Source of the DNA: Saprospiraceae bacterium
GTDB taxonomy: Bacteria > Bacteroidota > Bacteroidia > Chitinophagales > Saprospiraceae
Length of the DNA: 7,147 nucleotides
Assembly: GCA_007128085.1 (NCBI GenBank)
Contig: SKYC01000200.1
Location: 1-7,147 of the forward strand
Reading direction: 5' to 3'
A program made the translations under genes and the position numbers. Under the pieces are notes generated by a model. That model was not told where the DNA came from, did not search any database, and saw only the letters and a program-made list of their open reading frames with translations. Positions 5,602 to 7,147 of this stretch are shown one piece after another; positions within the stretch are counted from its first letter, which is position 1; the number at the start of each line of letters is the position of its first letter.

Positions 5602-6870
5602 TCACATATTGGATATGATCTCTGTTCCAAACTCAGAGCACTTAAGTCGCGTAGCACCTTCCATCATTCTTTCAAAGTCGTAAGTAACGCGCTTTTTAGC
5701 AATGGAGCGCTCCAGACCTTTCACAATCAATTCAGCGACTTCGGGCCATTTCATGTACTCGAACATCATCACTCCCGACAAAATAACCGATGAGGGGTTT
5801 ACCGCATCTTTATTGGCGTATTTGGGAGCCGTACCGTGTGTGGCTTCAAAAATGGCTTTGCCCGTTTCGTAATTGATGTTTGCTCCGGGAGCGATACCAA
5901 TTCCACCGACCATAGCCGCCAGTGCATCCGAAATATAGTCTCCGTTCAGGTTCAGCGTAGCTATCACTTCGTAATCCTCAGGCTTCAGCAAAATCTGTTG
6001 AAGAAAAGCATCGGCTATGCTGTCTTTTACGATTATTTTTCCCGCTTTCTCAGCTTCCGACTGAGCTTTATTGGCCGCTTCCGTTCCCTTTTCTGCTTCA
6101 ATTCTATCGTATTGTCCCCAGGTAAATGCCTTGTCACCGAACTCTCTTTCTGCCAGGGCGTAGCCCCATTCCTTAAATTTTCCTTCGGTGAATTTCATGA
6201 TGTTGCCCTTGTGGACAATGGTCACACTCTTTCGATTATTTTCTATGGCGTACTTCATGGCCGCTCTGACCAGGCGCTCTGTACCTTCAACAGAAACCGG
6301 TTTTATACCAATGGATGCAGAATTCGGAAAGCGAATTTGCGTCACTCCCATTTCATTGATCAAAAAGTCTTTGACCTTATCGGCTTCCTCGGTCCCATTT
6401 TCGTATTCGATTCCCGCATAAATGTCTTCTGTGTTTTCCCTGAAAATGACCATATCGACCTTGTTGGGCTCCTTTACCGGAGAAGGGACTCCTTCGAACC
6501 ATCTCACGGGGCGCACGCAAGCAAACAAATCCAGTTTTTGACGCAAAGCGACATTCAACGAGCGAATGCCACCGCCCACCGGCGTAGTCAAGGGACCTTT
6601 AATGGCCACATTGTACTCCAAAATATCTCTCAGGGTCTCTTCGGGCAGCCACGAGCCTTTTTCTTTAAATGCCTTTTCCCCTGCAAACACCTCTTTCCAC
6701 TCTATCTTTCTCTTACCACCATAGGCTTTTTCCACCGCTGCGTCAAAAACGCGCACAGCCGCATTCCAAACATCGGGGCCGATACCATCCCCTTCAATAA
6801 ATGGGATGATCGGGTGATCGGGCACATTTAATTCTCCATTCGCTTTAACGGTTATTTTATTTCCAGACAT
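5602..6870 (-). CDS. icd: NADP-dependent isocitrate dehydrogenase
   Basis: This TCA-cycle enzyme oxidatively decarboxylates isocitrate to 2-oxoglutarate with NADP+. The 422 residues are close to the 416 of E. coli Icd. Visible motifs are IEGDGIGPD (25-33); the isocitrate site IRSLN with Ser104 (the E. coli phosphorylation serine), Arg110, Arg120 and Lys221; metal ligands in NLNGDYISD (Asp311, Asp315); HGTAPKYA (345-352); and TYDFER (396-401). Lys350, Tyr351, Tyr397 and Arg401 correspond to the E. coli NADP-specificity residues 344, 345, 391 and 395, so NADP use is well supported. I chose ATG 6868-6870 over an upstream in-frame TTG (6892-6894) because the TTG lies inside the promoter. An AAGGA precedes the ATG closely. 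No phosphatase/kinase gene for regulation is seen. Confidence 0.97.
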   Translation of the reverse strand: MSGNKITVKANGELNVPDHPIIPFIEGDGIGPDVWNAAVRVFDAAVEKAYGGKRKIEWKEVFAGEKAFKEKGSWLPEETLRDILEYNVAIKGPLTTPVGGGIRSLNVALRQKLDLFACVRPVRWFEGVPSPVKEPNKVDMVIFRENTEDIYAGIEYENGTEEADKVKDFLINEMGVTQIRFPNSASIGIKPVSVEGTERLVRAAMKYAIENNRKSVTIVHKGNIMKFTEGKFKEWGYALAEREFGDKAFTWGQYDRIEAEKGTEAANKAQSEAEKAGKIIVKDSIADAFLQQILLKPEDYEVIATLNLNGDYISDALAAMVGGIGIAPGANINYETGKAIFEATHGTAPKYANKDAVNPSSVILSGVMMFEYMKWPEVAELIVKGLERSIAKKRVTYDFERMMEGATRLKCSEFGTEIISNM

Positions 6871-6891
6871 ATCCTTGATTTTAATGAGCTG

Positions 6892-6899
6892 CAAATTTA
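6892..6899 (-). promoter_or_regulatory. -7 element of the icd promoter
   Basis: The minus strand reads TAAATTTG, an exact fit to TAnnTTTG, followed by a leader of roughly 15 bases to the ATG at 6870. A near copy, TAAATTTC, lies about 13 bases further upstream. The position excludes translation from the TTG at 6894. Confidence 0.7.
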
Positions 6900-6961
6900 G
6901 TGAAATTTACGGCAATATTATTAGCCTTCTACATTGATTTGTAAATTAAATCCGCGCTTTG

Positions 6962-6987
6962 AAAAGGCCCCTTCGGACGCCTTTTTT
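6962..6987. terminator. Bidirectional terminator-like hairpin with UUCG loop
   Basis: AAAAGGC (6962-6968) pairs with GCCTTTT (6979-6985). On the plus strand the inner loop carries C-TTCG-G, a very stable tetraloop, and T residues run to 6987. On the minus strand the stem ends in four T. It probably ends a minus-strand transcript entering from beyond the right edge, and so insulates icd. Confidence 0.6.
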
Positions 6988-7147
6988 CGATCGATCCCAG
7001 CCGGAATCATCGCGCTGTCGGATCGCCTGAAGGGATGGGTATTTAAACCCGCAGCATGAGAACCGCTTTTTGAAGGCTGATTGAATCACAAAGGCCGGAA
7101 CAATGATGAATCCTCTGTGTATTAATGTAATAAAAGTCACAATAATA
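6988..7147. other. Right-hand end without a convincing gene
   Basis: Open frames exist on both strands, including a 64-codon minus-strand frame (6946-7140). That frame runs through the terminator hairpin, has no recognisable domain and is probably not a gene. A palindrome-like GGGTATTTAAACCC lies at 7037-7050. Confidence 0.4.

Noticed and set aside
5836..6831. Long plus-strand open frame of 331 codons
   Set aside because: It is antisense to icd, which is fully supported by conserved residues across its length.
6892..6894. TTG as the icd start
   Set aside because: It lies within the -7 promoter element, so it should be upstream of the transcript start. The ATG at 6870 fits the family N-terminus.

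Overview
The window looks like a chromosomal segment of a member of the Bacteroidota. The evidence is the -7 promoter motif TAnnTTTG in front of several transcription units, the general lack of strong Shine-Dalgarno sites, a DnaA of Bacteroidota type, a membrane-anchored protein of a family I associate with this phylum, a 5'-nucleotidase split over two genes, and tRNA genes that do not encode CCA. I cannot place it below phylum level. Six larger protein genes, one small endonuclease gene and two tRNA genes are supported; all are on the minus strand except the Fe-S assembly gene.

Left part (1-930, transcribed right to left): a promoter just past the dnaA stop drives tRNA-Ser(GCU) and tRNA-Pro(UGG), which end in a hairpin/T-tract terminator. 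Further downstream the 3' end of tRNA-Pro plus its terminator (a 57-base block) occurs twice more, at 21-77 and 491-547, with three and one differences from the original. In both extra copies the sequence departs from the tRNA inside the T-loop and is replaced by a different ~35-base arm that lets the copy fold into one long hairpin. Between the two copies lies a small GIY-YIG endonuclease gene with a TTG start. I read this as a tRNA-targeting selfish cassette (endonuclease gene + tRNA-like hairpin + terminator) with one intact unit and one unit lacking a gene. This is the most interesting part of the window.

Middle (953-5107, minus strand): dnaA; about 460 bases without a convincing gene; then a compact three-gene run, read from right to left: a DUF7935-like membrane protein, a lipoprotein carrying the 5'-nucleotidase C-terminal domain, and a Tat-exported metallophosphatase carrying the catalytic N-terminal domain. 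The last two are the halves of an UshA/NutA-type nucleotidase and probably work together outside the cytoplasm to recover nucleoside and phosphate.

Right part (5108-7147): a divergent promoter region, an A-type iron-sulfur carrier gene on the plus strand, and convergent to it, 15 bases away, the NADP-dependent isocitrate dehydrogenase gene with its own promoter. The last ~250 bases hold a bidirectional terminator-like hairpin and no convincing gene. Apart from the tRNA-linked cassette the region is ordinary housekeeping sequence.
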